Below, piece after piece: positions 37,125 through 45,076 of a stretch of 64,000 nt of DNA. The position numbers and the translations under genes are program-made. This stretch comes from Alkalicoccobacillus plakortidis. Its GTDB lineage: Bacteria; Bacillota; Bacilli; Bacillales; Bacillaceae_D. The notes beneath the pieces are model-generated. The model ran no database searches. It saw nothing but the letters and a program-made list of their open reading frames with translations, and had not been told where the DNA came from. The stretch covers positions 1,116,001 to 1,180,000 of the forward strand of contig NZ_JAMQJY010000001.1 of NCBI RefSeq assembly GCF_023703085.1, given 5' to 3'. The first letter of the stretch is position 1. Each line of letters begins with the position of its first letter.

Positions 37125-38059
37125 TAAAATGACCTCCTAGATGATAAGAATCGAATAATTAGGATAAAGATATACGACATCACAAGCAGGATTAAACCAA
37201 GTGACCATAAGACATTATTATCTACACTGCCTTGTACCGTGTGTCCCATATTTAACGTAATAATTGTTGTTAATGTAGCTGTAGGATCAGTTAAGGATTC
37301 AGCTATTGTACGAGCATTTCCGATTACCATTTGAACAGCAAGAGCTTCACCAAATGCACGAGCCATACCTAGCACTATAGCTGTAAGTAGCATTGGCCAA
37401 GCAGCTGGTAAAAGCACTCGTCTAATCGTTTGCCAACGTGTGGCTCCTAAGGCTAGTGACGATTCACGCAAACCATTTGGTAGAGTTCGTAATGCATCTG
37501 TTGCAATACTCGTTATTGTTGGTAGGATCATAACCGAAAGAACAATCGTCCCAGCTAGTAAACCAAAACCTTGCCCACCAACATATTGACGAACAAATGG
37601 AACAATCACACTTAAACCGATAAATCCGTATACAACAGAAGGAATACCTACAAGCAGCTCAATGACTGGCTGTAAAATTCGTTTACCCCATGACGGAGCA
37701 ATTTCGATCATGTATATAGCAGCCCCAACCCCAAGCGGAGCAGCTACTAAAGCAGCTAATATCGTTACTGCAAAAGAACCAAAAATAAACGGGAGTGCAC
37801 CGTATACCGGTCCACCATTTGCTTCACTTCGGGTTGGGTTCCAATCCAAGCCTGTTAAAAAGCTGATTGGATTTACTCCATTCACCACAAATGCCTGAAG
37901 CCCCTTAGTCAACAGGAAAAGTGTAATAGAAATAGTAGCTAATATAATAATTGAGGCACATCCATAAACAATAATTTTCCCTTTGCGCTCAATTTTCTCT
38001 GCATTGCGATTGTTTTTCTTTAATAAACGGTCGTGGACAGTCTGCTGCTGTGCCGCCAT
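37124..38059 (-). CDS. pstC: Phosphate ABC transporter permease PstC
   Basis: A 311-residue permease with six membrane segments; partner of PstA. It contains GLDWNPTRSEANGGPVYGAL, IEIAPSWGKRILQPVIELL, VGIPSVVYGFIGL and the EAA loop ESSLALGATRWQTIRRVLLP. Ribosome binding site AAGGGGG precedes ATG 38059. Second gene of the pst operon. Confidence 0.94.
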   Translation of the reverse strand: MAAQQQTVHDRLLKKNNRNAEKIERKGKIIVYGCASIIILATISITLFLLTKGLQAFVVNGVNPISFLTGLDWNPTRSEANGGPVYGALPFIFGSFAVTILAALVAAPLGVGAAIYMIEIAPSWGKRILQPVIELLVGIPSVVYGFIGLSVIVPFVRQYVGGQGFGLLAGTIVLSVMILPTITSIATDALRTLPNGLRESSLALGATRWQTIRRVLLPAAWPMLLTAIVLGMARAFGEALAVQMVIGNARTIAESLTDPTATLTTIITLNMGHTVQGSVDNNVLWSLGLILLVMSYIFILIIRFLSSRRSF

Positions 38060-38094
38060 AACAATGGCCCCCTTGCAAAAGATATATAAGATAA

Positions 38095-38142
38095 AGGCCG
38101 GAGAACATCGGTTTTGTATATGTCCCGATCTTCTCTCAGCCT
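38095..38142 (-). promoter_or_regulatory. Intercistronic hairpin between pstS and pstC
   Basis: AGGCCGGAGAACATCGG (38095-38111) pairs imperfectly with CCGATCTTCTCTCAGCCT (38125-38142). There is no clear T-run. Such a stem often stabilises pstS message or attenuates read-through so that the binding protein is made in excess; that role is inferred. Confidence 0.5.
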
Positions 38143-38153
38143 ATTAAATGATT

Positions 38154-39087
38154 TTATTGTACGTCTGTTTGATTTCCTTCTGCATCACGTTCTACTTGCA
38201 TATCTGTTGAAGGAATATATCCAAGACCAGGAACGATTTCTTGTTGAACATCTTCGCTCATCATGTAATCAAGGAATGTTTTTGCTAGTCCTTCAGGCTC
38301 TCCGTTTGTATAAGAATGCATATAAGCCCATACTGGATATTCTCCAGTTGTTACATTTTCATCCGTTTGTTCTACACCATCTAAATTAAGTGGAAGTACT
38401 GAATCATCGTTGTAATAAGAGAAAGCAAGGTAACCAATTGCACCTTCAGTTTCAGAAAGAATTTGTTTCACTGTATTGGAAGAATCCTCTGTGATTCCTT
38501 CAGCTGGCTCAGCACCATCTAACGCATAGTTCACAAATGTTGCACGTGTTCCAGACGAATCTGGGCGGTTTACAAGAGTAATTTCAACATCTTCTCCACC
38601 AAGCTCAGACCAATTTGTTATTTCACCAGTAAATACTTTAATTAAATCTTCAGAAGAGATATCTTCAACGCCTACTTCTGGATGAACAGCCGGCCCCATA
38701 CCTACAACTGCAATACGGTGATCAACAAGCTCATCTCCTGGAATTTCTTCTTTTTCTTCTGCAAATACATCCGAGTTACCGATATCTACTGAACCATCTG
38801 CTACCTGGCTAAGACCTTGACCCGATCCACCAGCTTGAACTTGAATGTCAGCACCTGCATTTTCTGCCATAAACTCTTCTGCACCGGCAGCCATTAATGG
38901 TTGAATTGCACTTGAACCAGAAAGAACTAATTGACCTTCAGCTTCTTCAGATGGTGCCTCTTCTCCACCAGCATCTGAATCTCCTCCAAGCTGATCCTGT
39001 ATCAGTTGTGTCATCATCATTACTTCCACAAGCAGCGACGATTGCAAGCATTAGTGTTAACATCATGAATAAAAGAAGCTTTTTCAT
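38154..39087 (-). CDS. pstS: Phosphate-binding lipoprotein PstS (frame broken after the signal peptide)
   Basis: Substrate-binding protein of the phosphate importer, 310 residues when joined. ATG 39087 gives MKKLLLFMMLTLMLAIVAAC, a lipoprotein signal with lipobox V-A-A-C. The mature part has LVLSGSSAIQPLMAAGAEEF (phosphate-binding loop), VQAGGSGQGLSQVADGSVDI, NRPDSSGTRATFVNYAL and IGYLAFSYYND. One T too many in CTTGG (plus 38988-38989) breaks the acidic linker; removing it gives ...TGSAGGDSDAGGEEAP.... Regulated by the PhoP array upstream. Confidence 0.93.
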
Positions 39088-39129
39088 TTTCAAAGTAACA
39101 ACCTCCCATTTTCTCTCCAAATATTTACT

Positions 39130-39142
39130 GGGCGTTACGCCC
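39130..39142 (-). promoter_or_regulatory. Small hairpin in the pstS leader
   Basis: GGGCG-TTA-CGCCC (39130-39142), a perfect 5-bp GC stem in the 5' untranslated region between the -10 box and the ribosome binding site. Confidence 0.4.
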
Positions 39143-39155
39143 CTCTTTCAACTGA

Positions 39156-39219
39156 AGTATAAGCTTGTTCTATTAAGTTGTTATGATCTGAATGTAAAGA
39201 TTGTGTAAAGAGAAAGTAA
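39156..39219 (-). promoter_or_regulatory. PhoP-binding box array and pstS promoter
   Basis: On minus, five hexamers repeat at exact 11-base steps: TTACTT (39219-39214), TTACAC (39208-39203), TTACAT (39197-39192), TCATAA (39186-39181) and TAATAG (39175-39170). They resemble the TT(A/C/T)A(C/T)A PhoP direct repeats of B. subtilis with 5-base spacers. A -10 box TATACT lies at 39161-39156, with no -35 match, as expected for an activator-dependent promoter. Confidence 0.82.
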
Positions 39220-39220
39220 G

Positions 39221-39338
39221 CGTAATCATTTATGTGAGTTTACAAAGCCAAAACAAAGCGGTGAGAAGAAAGTTCTGAAATTAAAAAAGACTTACTCCTT
39301 TGAATAAGACGATACTATTTAATAGGGGTTATGGGTTT
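39221..39338. other. Spacer upstream of the PhoP boxes
   Basis: No gene or clear motif. GAGAAGAAAGTTCT at 39262-39275 also occurs at 6916-6929; the match is short and may be chance. Confidence 0.4.
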
Positions 39339-39552
39339 CTATCGATTTCATAGTTGTAGACTATCGCTTTGATCCGGGGGCTATCGTTTCACTTTTGCCT
39401 TCTATCGTTTCGATCTGAGGGCTATCGTTTCACTTTTGCTGTCTATCGTTTCGATCAGGGCTCCATCGTTTCACTTTTGCTGTCCATCGTTTCAATCTGG
39501 GCTCCATCGCTCCATTCCGAGCTCCATTGCTCCACTTTCACACTCCATCGCT
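39339..39552. repeat. Degenerate 20-21 bp periodic array (array B, CTATCG/CCATCG core)
   Basis: The core ATCG, in CTATCG then CCATCG context, recurs at 39341, 39363, 39383, 39404, 39424, 39445, 39465, 39486, 39506, 39526 (ATTG) and 39547, i.e. steps of 22, 20, 21, 20, 21, 20, 21, 20, 20, 21. Two unit types alternate, CTATCGTTTCACTTTTGC and CTATCGTTTCGATC, making a 41-base dimer. The right-hand units drift to CCATCGCTCC. It is non-coding and lies between the dinB-like gene and the pstS promoter. Confidence 0.85.
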
Positions 39553-39577
39553 CCCCCTAAATCATCACAACAAAATC

Positions 39578-39616
39578 AAAAAAAAACAGCAAGCATCCTT
39601 TAGATACTCGCTCGTT
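39578..39616 (-). terminator. Terminator after the DinB family gene
   Basis: AGCAAGCATCC (39588-39598) pairs with GATACTCGCT (39603-39612) on the other arm with G-T pairs; on minus a run of nine T follows. Confidence 0.7.
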
Positions 39617-39636
39617 TTTTGATAGCACTTTTATTC

Positions 39637-40113
39637 TTATTTCTGTTGTTGTTCAATCGTCGGACCATAGATTCCAGGTACTGGAAGTCCCGCTTGACGA
39701 AGTAAAACTGTCATTTGTCCACGATGGTGACCTTGGTGACTTGTAAGCATACGTAATACATGGCCTTTTGGACTAGGTGAACCGAAGAAATCAATGACTT
39801 CTGAGAAATCTTCATCTGTCCATTCCGCTTTTATTTCTTTAAGAAGATCTGAGCTGATTTTATTATAAGTGTCTAAAATCGTTGCTGCTTGATTTGGCAC
39901 TTCTTTTGTTTGAGTTTCAAGGTTTTTGATGCCAACTACGGATGCGAAAAATGGAATGGTTGTAGTCAAATGCCATCCTAACCAACCAAGTGAGCTGTGA
40001 CCTTCTACAATTGACTGTCCTAATGTTTCATCTGTAAGTGAATCTAATACTTTAATCGTTAAATCTTTCTCTACAGCCCATTCTTGTAAAAAATCTTCTT
40101 TTGTTCTAAACAT
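39637..40113 (-). CDS. DinB family protein (putative metal-dependent hydrolase/thiol transferase fold)
   Basis: A 158-residue four-helix-bundle protein of the DinB/YfiT superfamily. The three metal-binding histidines are in GWLGWHLTTTIPFF and SHQGHHRGQMTVLLRQAG. ATG 40113 follows AGAAGGAG. In B. subtilis such genes are DNA-damage-inducible or act as bacillithiol transferases; nothing here decides. It is monocistronic, with its own terminator. Confidence 0.85.
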   Translation of the reverse strand: MFRTKEDFLQEWAVEKDLTIKVLDSLTDETLGQSIVEGHSSLGWLGWHLTTTIPFFASVVGIKNLETQTKEVPNQAATILDTYNKISSDLLKEIKAEWTDEDFSEVIDFFGSPSPKGHVLRMLTSHQGHHRGQMTVLLRQAGLPVPGIYGPTIEQQQK

Positions 40114-40226
40114 TTTGTACACTCCTTCTACTAACAATCATCTTGCTTGTCTAGTATATACAGAAATCAAAAACACTTAAAGAAATAGGGTTTGTTTCAA
40201 ATTAAGCAGTATCTTTGCGAAAAACC

Positions 40227-40266
40227 AAAACGACCAACGATCCCGGTTAGGATCGTTGGTCGTTTT
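40227..40266 (-). terminator. Terminator of the mtnWXBD operon
   Basis: AAAACGACCAACGATCC (40227-40243) and GGATCGTTGGTCGTTTT (40250-40266) form a perfect 17-bp stem; on minus it continues GGTTTTT. Confidence 0.9.
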
Positions 40267-40280
40267 GCTCGTTTCATTCT

Positions 40281-40823
40281 CTAGTTTGCTTTTTGGAAAT
40301 CTGGATCGTCGAATTTGTGTGCAACCCAGCCTTCTGCATCAATAAATAGTCTCACTGCTACAACTTGGCGTTCTTCTGATAACGTGAAGAAATGCGGGAT
40401 ATTAACAGGTACAGAAATCACATCACCAGGTGAAAGATTAACATCAAAGTAACCTGTCTCTTCACCTTTTATTACAAAGGTTCCTGAACCTGCTGTAATG
40501 GCACGGACCTCATCTTCTGTATGCGTGTGGACCTGCTCAAATTTTTTCAAAAGCGCATCCAAATCAGGTGTATCTTCATTTAAAGCAATGACATCCCAAT
40601 TTTTGTAGCCACGACGTTCGGCCAAAGAACGAATTTCTTCGTCAAATGTAGCAAGCACTTGTTCTTTGTTTTCATCATTTAAGTGGCACTCGTTTTGCAA
40701 AGCTTCTGGAAGTTTCTCAGGATTCCAATATTCATATAGAACTTCCTGACTTTCTAAAAAGGCTCTAACCTCTGCCTCACCTTTAATGACTTCTCCTGTA
40801 TTACGAATCTGAATAACTGCCAT
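40281..40823 (-). CDS. mtnD: Acireductone dioxygenase MtnD
   Basis: A 180-residue cupin that oxidises acireductone to the keto acid precursor of methionine (Fe form). Metal ligands are in EQVHTHTEDEVRAITAGSG (His, His, Glu) and SVPVNIPHFFTLSEE (His). Last gene of the salvage operon on minus; 15 bases after mtnB; followed by a terminator. Confidence 0.94.
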   Translation of the reverse strand: MAVIQIRNTGEVIKGEAEVRAFLESQEVLYEYWNPEKLPEALQNECHLNDENKEQVLATFDEEIRSLAERRGYKNWDVIALNEDTPDLDALLKKFEQVHTHTEDEVRAITAGSGTFVIKGEETGYFDVNLSPGDVISVPVNIPHFFTLSEERQVVAVRLFIDAEGWVAHKFDDPDFQKAN

Positions 40824-40837
40824 TTCTAATCATCCTC

Positions 40838-41464
40838 CTAAAGATTTAGTTGTTTAAGTCGCAAGTGATACTCAAATAAAAATTCAAGTGCTTCTAAATG
40901 TTTTTTTGCCTCAAATCCATTACGGCCCCAGGCTGTAATGCCATGATTACGGATTAATACTCCTTTGATACCTGGCCGTATTTGCTCGGCTACTGCTTCA
41001 GCTAGCTGACCAAGGTCTGCATAATTAGGTACAATGGGAATGGTGATGGAGCCGTCTTCCTCCCAGATATTAAATGCTTTGATTAATTCTTGATTTTGAA
41101 AAGTAATCTCTGCCTGTTCAGCATAAAGTTCGGAAATGATATTGTTCGATATGGTATGAACGTGTAATGAACAGCCTGCATCTGTTTTTTCATAGATTCG
41201 TTGGTGGAGAACCGTTTCAGCTGATGGCTTTAAATCTGTCTGCTCTATAGATTGACTCTGTTCATTTACTAAAAGGAAATCCTCTGGTGTACGTTTTCGT
41301 TTATCCCTACCACTTGCTGTAACTAGAAAACGTAATGGGTCATGACTAACCTTTATAGAAAGGTTACCGCTTGTACCAGGAAACCAATCTCTTGCAGCCA
41401 ACTCATCCTTAATATCCGCAAGCTCGCTCCATAACGAATCATAAACAGCTTGTGTTGTACTCAT
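40838..41464 (-). CDS. mtnB: Methylthioribulose-1-phosphate dehydratase MtnB
   Basis: A 208-residue class II aldolase-fold enzyme that dehydrates methylthioribulose 1-phosphate. Zinc ligands are in [16 protein letters not shown] and the C-terminal NHGITAWG; N-terminal [16 protein letters not shown] is typical. Its ATG abuts the mtnX stop (41464), suggesting coupling. Confidence 0.94.
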   Translation of the reverse strand: MSTTQAVYDSLWSELADIKDELAARDWFPGTSGNLSIKVSHDPLRFLVTASGRDKRKRTPEDFLLVNEQSQSIEQTDLKPSAETVLHQRIYEKTDAGCSLHVHTISNNIISELYAEQAEITFQNQELIKAFNIWEEDGSITIPIVPNYADLGQLAEAVAEQIRPGIKGVLIRNHGITAWGRNGFEAKKHLEALEFLFEYHLRLKQLNL

Positions 41465-42144
41465 TACATGTGCACCTCCAGCTTTGAATCAAGTTTTTCG
41501 ATAATCTGATGAAAACTAGTAAAAGACGAATGATTAAGTGAAAGCTCACGACATTTTTCTAATAGGAATGAATCACATGCAAATACCTCATCCGCTACCT
41601 TTGCCGCCTGTAGATCCGTTATTGAATCACCAATGACAATCTTATAAAACTCTTGATCTGAATACTGCCTAAGTATTGATGGTTTGCAACAACCACAATC
41701 ATTTGAACAGAACTCATCACAGCTATGTGGCCACGTAATCTGTATAGTACGGCCATCAAAATCACTGCCATTACAGTACAAATCAGGCAACAGTGCAAAT
41801 GGCTTAAGAATGGGTTCCACAAAAAAATCAATGCCTCCACTTACGATTTTTAATGAAATGTTCTTTTCTCGAACATACGTTAAAAAATCAGAAAATCCAT
41901 CCCGAATCTCCGCTTGGCTTAACACAAACTCTATGATTTCTTGTTTGCGTTCAACTGGAATTAACTTAAACATCTGACCGACGCCTGAACGAATCGAGAT
42001 CCGTTCAGCTAAAATGTCGTCCTTAATCGTTTCCAAGCCTGGAGGATTTATGTGTTTCATAAGCCCAATAATATTATCTTTTGTTGTAATTGTGCCATCA
42101 AAGTCACAGAAGATGATTGGGTCTTTACCTGCAATCTGTGTCAT
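41464..42144 (-). CDS. mtnX: 2-hydroxy-3-keto-5-methylthiopentenyl-1-phosphate phosphatase MtnX
   Basis: A 226-residue HAD phosphatase that makes acireductone. The motif I is [14 protein letters not shown], motif II serine is in [15 protein letters not shown] and motif III/IV is [14 protein letters not shown] cysteine-rich insert ([16 protein letters not shown]), typical of MtnX, lies in the cap region. Overlaps the end of mtnW by four bases and abuts mtnB. Confidence 0.94.
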   Translation of the reverse strand: MTQIAGKDPIIFCDFDGTITTKDNIIGLMKHINPPGLETIKDDILAERISIRSGVGQMFKLIPVERKQEIIEFVLSQAEIRDGFSDFLTYVREKNISLKIVSGGIDFFVEPILKPFALLPDLYCNGSDFDGRTIQITWPHSCDEFCSNDCGCCKPSILRQYSDQEFYKIVIGDSITDLQAAKVADEVFACDSFLLEKCRELSLNHSSFTSFHQIIEKLDSKLEVHM

Positions 42145-43373
42145 GTTGGACTACCCCACAACTCAAGTGCTTTTGCCAGTTCTGGTGATTTAGCTGCCGC
42201 ATCAGATAATGATTGAGTAGCAAGTACTCCTGAAACCGCATCTCGAAAGGCCTTAGCACCTGCTCTTGCTCCACCTGGATGACCGTGAATACCACCGCCT
42301 GCGTTAATTACTGAATCAATGCCGAAGTCCTGAATTAGAAGTGGCGTCAAACCAGGATGAATCCCAGCCGATGGAACCGGAAAGGCTTTTTTGAGAGCTC
42401 GTTCCTCTGTTAATGCCTGTTTAATATCTATCGTTTCCGACTTTTCCATGGCAACGCTACCGTAAGGAGACGGAAACAAAACAAGGTCCGCTCCGGCTAA
42501 TCGTAACAATTTACCTAAAAGTACTTTGTTAGATATTCCGTAAAAAGGTGACGCCGTAAGGGCTCCAGAAACAGCTGGATGAGCCATAATTGGAACGTGA
42601 ATATCCGGATCCTCTGCTAATGCCTGCAAAACATCCAATCCGTATGCAAATACATTAAACAATAAGGCCGTTGCTCCCTGCTCGACTGCTCTTTTTGCTT
42701 TGTCTTTTAAGTCAAACGTTCGACCAGTTAGGTTAACCGCATACAGCTTTTGTTCACCTGTCTGTTCATACACCTCTTTGATAATCTTAGAACCAGCTTG
42801 AACTCGATCTGAAAAAGGGGTTAATGGATTATCAAATAGAATCTCGTCATCCTTTACTAGATCGACTCCACCTAGCAATTGATCAGCTAGCTGAGATTTA
42901 AATTCCGTCATGTCCTTTCCTATCATCCCTTTAAAAATACTCATCACAAGCGGCCGCTCATAGACCTGAAGCTGACTACGAATACCTTCTATTCCAAATT
43001 GCGGTCCAGGGAAAGCTTTTTCTAGATCACTAGTAAAATCAATATCTACTAGCTTGATTTCACCATCGAGAGATAGCTTTCCAAAAATCGTTGTTAAAAT
43101 GGCTGGTAGATCGGCTGAGAAGTTGGCTTGTGGATACGCGATTTTTATGAGGCCCGTTTTTCGTTCTTCCCCAAATAATCGATTGGCTATATCTGTGCTT
43201 TTCTCTTCTATTACTTCAACAACTTCACCTTTGTGTTTTTCAAGCTGCTTTTTTTCAAGCGCTTGTAAATGTGTCCATGATCCAATCGTTAACCCAAGGG
43301 CAATGGATTCTGCTTTTTTGTGAAGATCTTTTTTTTGATCGTATACTCGATATGTTGCCGTTACAAAACTCAT
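42141..43373 (-). CDS. mtnW: 2,3-diketo-5-methylthiopentyl-1-phosphate enolase MtnW (RuBisCO-like)
   Basis: A 410-residue RuBisCO-like protein that enolises the diketone in methionine salvage. Landmarks are [20 protein letters not shown] (metal-binding acidic region), [37 protein letters not shown] and [20 protein letters not shown]. It is the first gene of the minus-strand operon, behind a SAM-I riboswitch; ATG 43373 has AAGGGGGAAC upstream. Confidence 0.94.
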   Translation of the reverse strand: MSFVTATYRVYDQKKDLHKKAESIALGLTIGSWTHLQALEKKQLEKHKGEVVEVIEEKSTDIANRLFGEERKTGLIKIAYPQANFSADLPAILTTIFGKLSLDGEIKLVDIDFTSDLEKAFPGPQFGIEGIRSQLQVYERPLVMSIFKGMIGKDMTEFKSQLADQLLGGVDLVKDDEILFDNPLTPFSDRVQAGSKIIKEVYEQTGEQKLYAVNLTGRTFDLKDKAKRAVEQGATALLFNVFAYGLDVLQALAEDPDIHVPIMAHPAVSGALTASPFYGISNKVLLGKLLRLAGADLVLFPSPYGSVAMEKSETIDIKQALTEERALKKAFPVPSAGIHPGLTPLLIQDFGIDSVINAGGGIHGHPGGARAGAKAFRDAVSGVLATQSLSDAAAKSPELAKALELWGSPT

Positions 43374-43401
43374 TTTGTTCAGTTCCCCCTTACCTCAATA
43401 A

Positions 43402-43430
43402 CAAAAAAATCCTCTTCTAGTGGAAGAGGA
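43402..43430 (-). terminator. SAM-I riboswitch terminator for mtnWXBD
   Basis: On minus, TCCTCTTCCACTAGAAGAGGA (43430-43410) forms a hairpin followed by TTTTTTT. An upstream AGAGGAC (43456-43450) could pair with the TCCTCT arm as alternative structure. Confidence 0.85.
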
Positions 43431-43450
43431 CAGTGTACCCATTTCTTGTC

Positions 43451-43561
43451 CTCTTATCTACCAAGGTAACCTTGTGAGAATTAGCACCTTGAATAGCTAA
43501 AAAGCCAAAACAGGTTGCCGGGTATCATCGGGTTCGTCCCTCCACCAGCTCTTCATAAGAG
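43451..43561 (-). ncRNA. SAM-I (S-box) riboswitch controlling mtnWXBD
   Basis: On minus the element starts CTCTTATGAAGAGCTGGTGG, continues AGGGACGAACCCGATGATAC and CCGGCAACC, then GGTGCTAATTCTCACAAG, and closes with GATAAGAG, which pairs with CTCTTATG (P1). These are the conserved S-box blocks. SAM binding favours the terminator just downstream, lowering methionine salvage when SAM is plentiful. Confidence 0.95.
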
Positions 43562-43595
43562 TGATACATATGTAATGTTGATAAATATACTATGG

Positions 43596-43624
43596 ATTAT
43601 GACAGTGAGATTCTATTCTGTCAA
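43596..43624 (-). promoter_or_regulatory. Promoter of the mtnWXBD operon
   Basis: Minus-strand -35 TTGACA (43624-43619), 17-base spacer, -10 CATAAT (43601-43596). Transcription would start about 25 bases before the S-box. Confidence 0.8.
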
Positions 43625-43652
43625 TTAGTAATAATCATTTTATCAGAATCTA

Positions 43653-43681
43653 TTGACAACGTACAAATTCCCTCGTATTAT
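43653..43681 (+). promoter_or_regulatory. Promoter of the importer-mtnK-mtnA operon
   Basis: Plus-strand -35 TTGACA (43653-43658), 17-base spacer, -10 TATTAT (43676-43681). Only 28 bases separate it from the divergent promoter's -35. Confidence 0.8.
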
Positions 43682-43740
43682 TTATACCAATTACTCTTAT
43701 TGGGAAAAAATGATTAAGAGTACACACAACTTTATATACA

Positions 43741-43887
43741 CTCTTATCGAGAGTTGGCTGAGGGAATTGGCCCTATGAAGCCCGGCAACCGACCTAATCA
43801 TCATTCTACTAATATGATGAAAACCTTTAAGGTTTTAAGGCACGGTGCTACATCCAACAGACTCTTCCCGAGTCTGAAAGATAAGAG
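43741..43887 (+). ncRNA. SAM-I (S-box) riboswitch controlling the importer-mtnK-mtnA operon
   Basis: Starts CTCTTATCGAGAGTTGGCTG, continues AGGGAATTGGCCCTATGAAG and CCCGGCAACC, includes an enlarged P3 arm (TCATCATTC...GATGAAAACC), then GGCACGGTGCTACATCC and closes with GATAAGAG pairing with CTCTTATC. The aptamer is about 36 bases longer than the divergent copy because of that arm. Confidence 0.95.
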
Positions 43888-43905
43888 GTTGAATCACAGC
43901 ATTCC

Positions 43906-43937
43906 GCCTCTTTCTTAAACGAAAGAGGCTTTTTTAT
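43906..43937 (+). terminator. SAM-I riboswitch terminator for the importer operon
   Basis: GCCTCTTTC (43906-43914) pairs with GAAAGAGGC (43921-43929), followed by TTTTTT. The P1 3' strand AAGAGG upstream can compete for CCTCTT. Confidence 0.9.
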
Positions 43938-43961
43938 ATTTTAATAGATGGAGAGATGACC

Positions 43962-45065
43962 ATGATAAAAGGATTTGGGGTTAAAACATTAGGAATGACT
44001 GCTGCTGCTGTAATTGTACTTGCTGGATGTGGTGATAGTGAGTCCTCGCAAGCCGAAGCAGATGTCAAATTAGACGGAGTACCTGAGAGATTCGCTACAG
44101 GTGAAGGCGCCAAAATAAAGGTCATTCGCAAGATTGGTGGAGATGACCATACTGCTCAATATTTGGCCGGAGTACAAGAAGAAGGTGAAGCGTTAGGTTT
44201 TGATGTCGATGTATTTACCGCAAATGGGGATACAGCAAGTTATCATGACGCCATATCTCAAGCAATAGATGCCGATTATGACGGCTTAATTCTTTCACAT
44301 GGTGATGATGCCGCTACCGTAGATGCCGTACAACGAGCTGTTGATAAAGGGATTGAGGTTGTAACGTTTGATTCCAATAGTGATTTAGAATCGATTGATG
44401 GTGTGACACTCACCTCCCAAGATGATGAGGAGCTTGCAACACTAGCCCTTGATCAACTAGTTGAAGATTTTGATGGAGAGGCAAATATTCTCTACTTATG
44501 GGTTGATGGTTTCCCTCCAATGGTAAGACGCGATTCAATCTATCAGGAGGTTCTTTCTGAGCAACCTGGACTTAATGAATTGGAGCGATTTGGTGTTGCC
44601 GCAGAAGATACTTCTACCCAAACTCAAAATGCAGTAGCTGCGTTACTTAATAAGTACCCTGAAGGTGAAATCGATGCGATTTTTGCGACTTGGGATGCCT
44701 TTGCAATTGGAGCAGCACGTGCACTTGATGAAGCAGGACGAGATGAAATCAATATCTATGGAATTGATGTATCAAATGCTGACCTTCAAATCATGCAACA
44801 GGAAAATAGCACATGGGATTATACTGCAGCCGTTGATCCTAAGTTAATTGGTTCTATCAACCTACGAATTCTTGCCAAAAAGCTAGCCGGTGAAGAAACA
44901 CCTCAATTTTATGATTTAGAAGCATCGCTCATTTCTCGGAAGCAATTATTAGAAGCAGATGATGACGTCAATATGGTCTCATTAGCTGAGGTCATTCCAA
45001 ACTGGGGTGAATCAGACGCGTTTGAAGAAGAATGGATGACTATATTAAAAGAACATAACGAATAA
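43962..45065 (+). CDS. Sugar-type ABC transporter substrate-binding lipoprotein, S-box controlled (probable methylthioribose binding)
   Basis: A 367-residue periplasmic-binding-type lipoprotein of the ribose/galactose group. The signal peptide ends V-L-A-G-C (lipobox). The ligand-binding fold shows IKVIRKIGGDDHTAQYLAGV, DYDGLILSHGDDAATVDAVQ, VVTFDSNSD and AIFATWDAFAIGAARALDEA. ATG 43962 is 6 bases after GGAGAG. It heads an operon with an ATPase, a permease, mtnK and mtnA under a SAM riboswitch, so the ligand is most likely methylthioribose or a related methylthio-sugar; this is inferred from context. Confidence 0.85.
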   Translation: MIKGFGVKTLGMTAAAVIVLAGCGDSESSQAEADVKLDGVPERFATGEGAKIKVIRKIGGDDHTAQYLAGVQEEGEALGFDVDVFTANGDTASYHDAISQAIDADYDGLILSHGDDAATVDAVQRAVDKGIEVVTFDSNSDLESIDGVTLTSQDDEELATLALDQLVEDFDGEANILYLWVDGFPPMVRRDSIYQEVLSEQPGLNELERFGVAAEDTSTQTQNAVAALLNKYPEGEIDAIFATWDAFAIGAARALDEAGRDEINIYGIDVSNADLQIMQQENSTWDYTAAVDPKLIGSINLRILAKKLAGEETPQFYDLEASLISRKQLLEADDDVNMVSLAEVIPNWGESDAFEEEWMTILKEHNE

Positions 45066-45076
45066 TAGGTGATTTG

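Noticed and set aside
39369..39560. 63-residue open frame within array B
   Set aside because: It is a by-product of the repeats; the 20/21 step shifts frame at every unit and no ribosome binding site is seen.
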